From: Heterodera schachtii
Lineage: Eukaryota > Nematoda > Chromadorea > Rhabditida > Heteroderidae
Assembly: GCA_023374025.1 (NCBI GenBank)
Contig: SIJG01000014.1
Location: 2,155,077 to 2,219,076 of the forward strand
Reading direction: 5' to 3'
DNA: 64,000 nucleotides
The notes under the pieces were generated by a model. The model ran no database searches, was not told where the DNA came from, and saw only the letters and a list, made by a program, of their open reading frames with translations. Positions 63,934-64,000 of the stretch are shown one piece after another. The translations under genes and the position numbers were made by a program. Position 1 is the stretch's first letter; each line of letters starts with the position of its first letter.

Positions 63934-64000
63934 GTAAAATGAATAAAATAATTAATTTCATTTAAATATTTTTTTAAATTTAAAACTGACTATACATTTT

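Overview
The window looks like nuclear DNA of a plant-parasitic cyst nematode, most probably Globodera or a close relative. It is AT-rich, its genes are split by many short introns, and it carries a cluster of SPRY/B30.2 genes of the type greatly expanded in cyst nematodes. Other nematode hallmarks are a DB-module/FN3/Ig protein like C. elegans igdb genes, two serpentine chemoreceptors, the 5' end of a liprin-alpha (syd-2) orthologue, and at least four GC-AG introns. GC-AG introns are reported to be unusually common in Globodera.

Layout. 1.8-16.5 kb (+): four related genes. Three encode a coiled coil followed by a SPRY domain (1796-4347; 5463-8939, with two SPRY domains; 10889-13728, with a frameshift). 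In the fourth (14350-16478) the SPRY domain is replaced by a fascin-like beta-trefoil. 22.5-26.9 kb (+): secreted DB-FN3-Ig-DB-FN3 protein. 29.7-33.0 kb (-): secreted-looking mosaic protein with Glu-rich, Cys-containing and Ser/Thr-rich parts; a tRNA-like sequence lies in one intron. 35.1-36.4 kb (-): Srg/Srv-like chemoreceptor. 38.5-45.5 kb: a five-element nest of DNA transposons. 46.9-50.0 kb (+): unrecognised ten-exon gene. 50.5-52.3 kb (+): Sra/Srab-like chemoreceptor. 54.9-55.8 kb (-): probable 3' exons of an unrecognised gene. 62.0-63.9 kb (+): first exons of liprin-alpha, which runs off the window.

The most interesting region is the transposon nest. A non-autonomous hAT element (8-bp target duplication ATTAGAAC) received a second, transposase-bearing hAT (8-bp duplication TTTTACAC). 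That element was then hit by a MULE-like MITE (9-10-bp duplication), a palindromic MITE (6-bp duplication GCGTTT) and a 2884-bp DNA transposon (18-bp perfect terminal inverted repeats, 6-bp duplication TCCGCT). The 2884-bp element holds an apparently intact eight-exon, 666-codon gene that I cannot place in a standard superfamily. Each of the three inserts falls in hAT transposase coding sequence, and the hAT protein reads across each empty site, which supports the boundaries.

The remaining DNA is mostly AT-rich intergenic sequence with many poly-G/poly-C runs, GA/CT microsatellites and palindromic MITE remnants. All gene models were read by eye from splice sites, frame continuity and family motifs. 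Exon ends are inferred and no database search was run.
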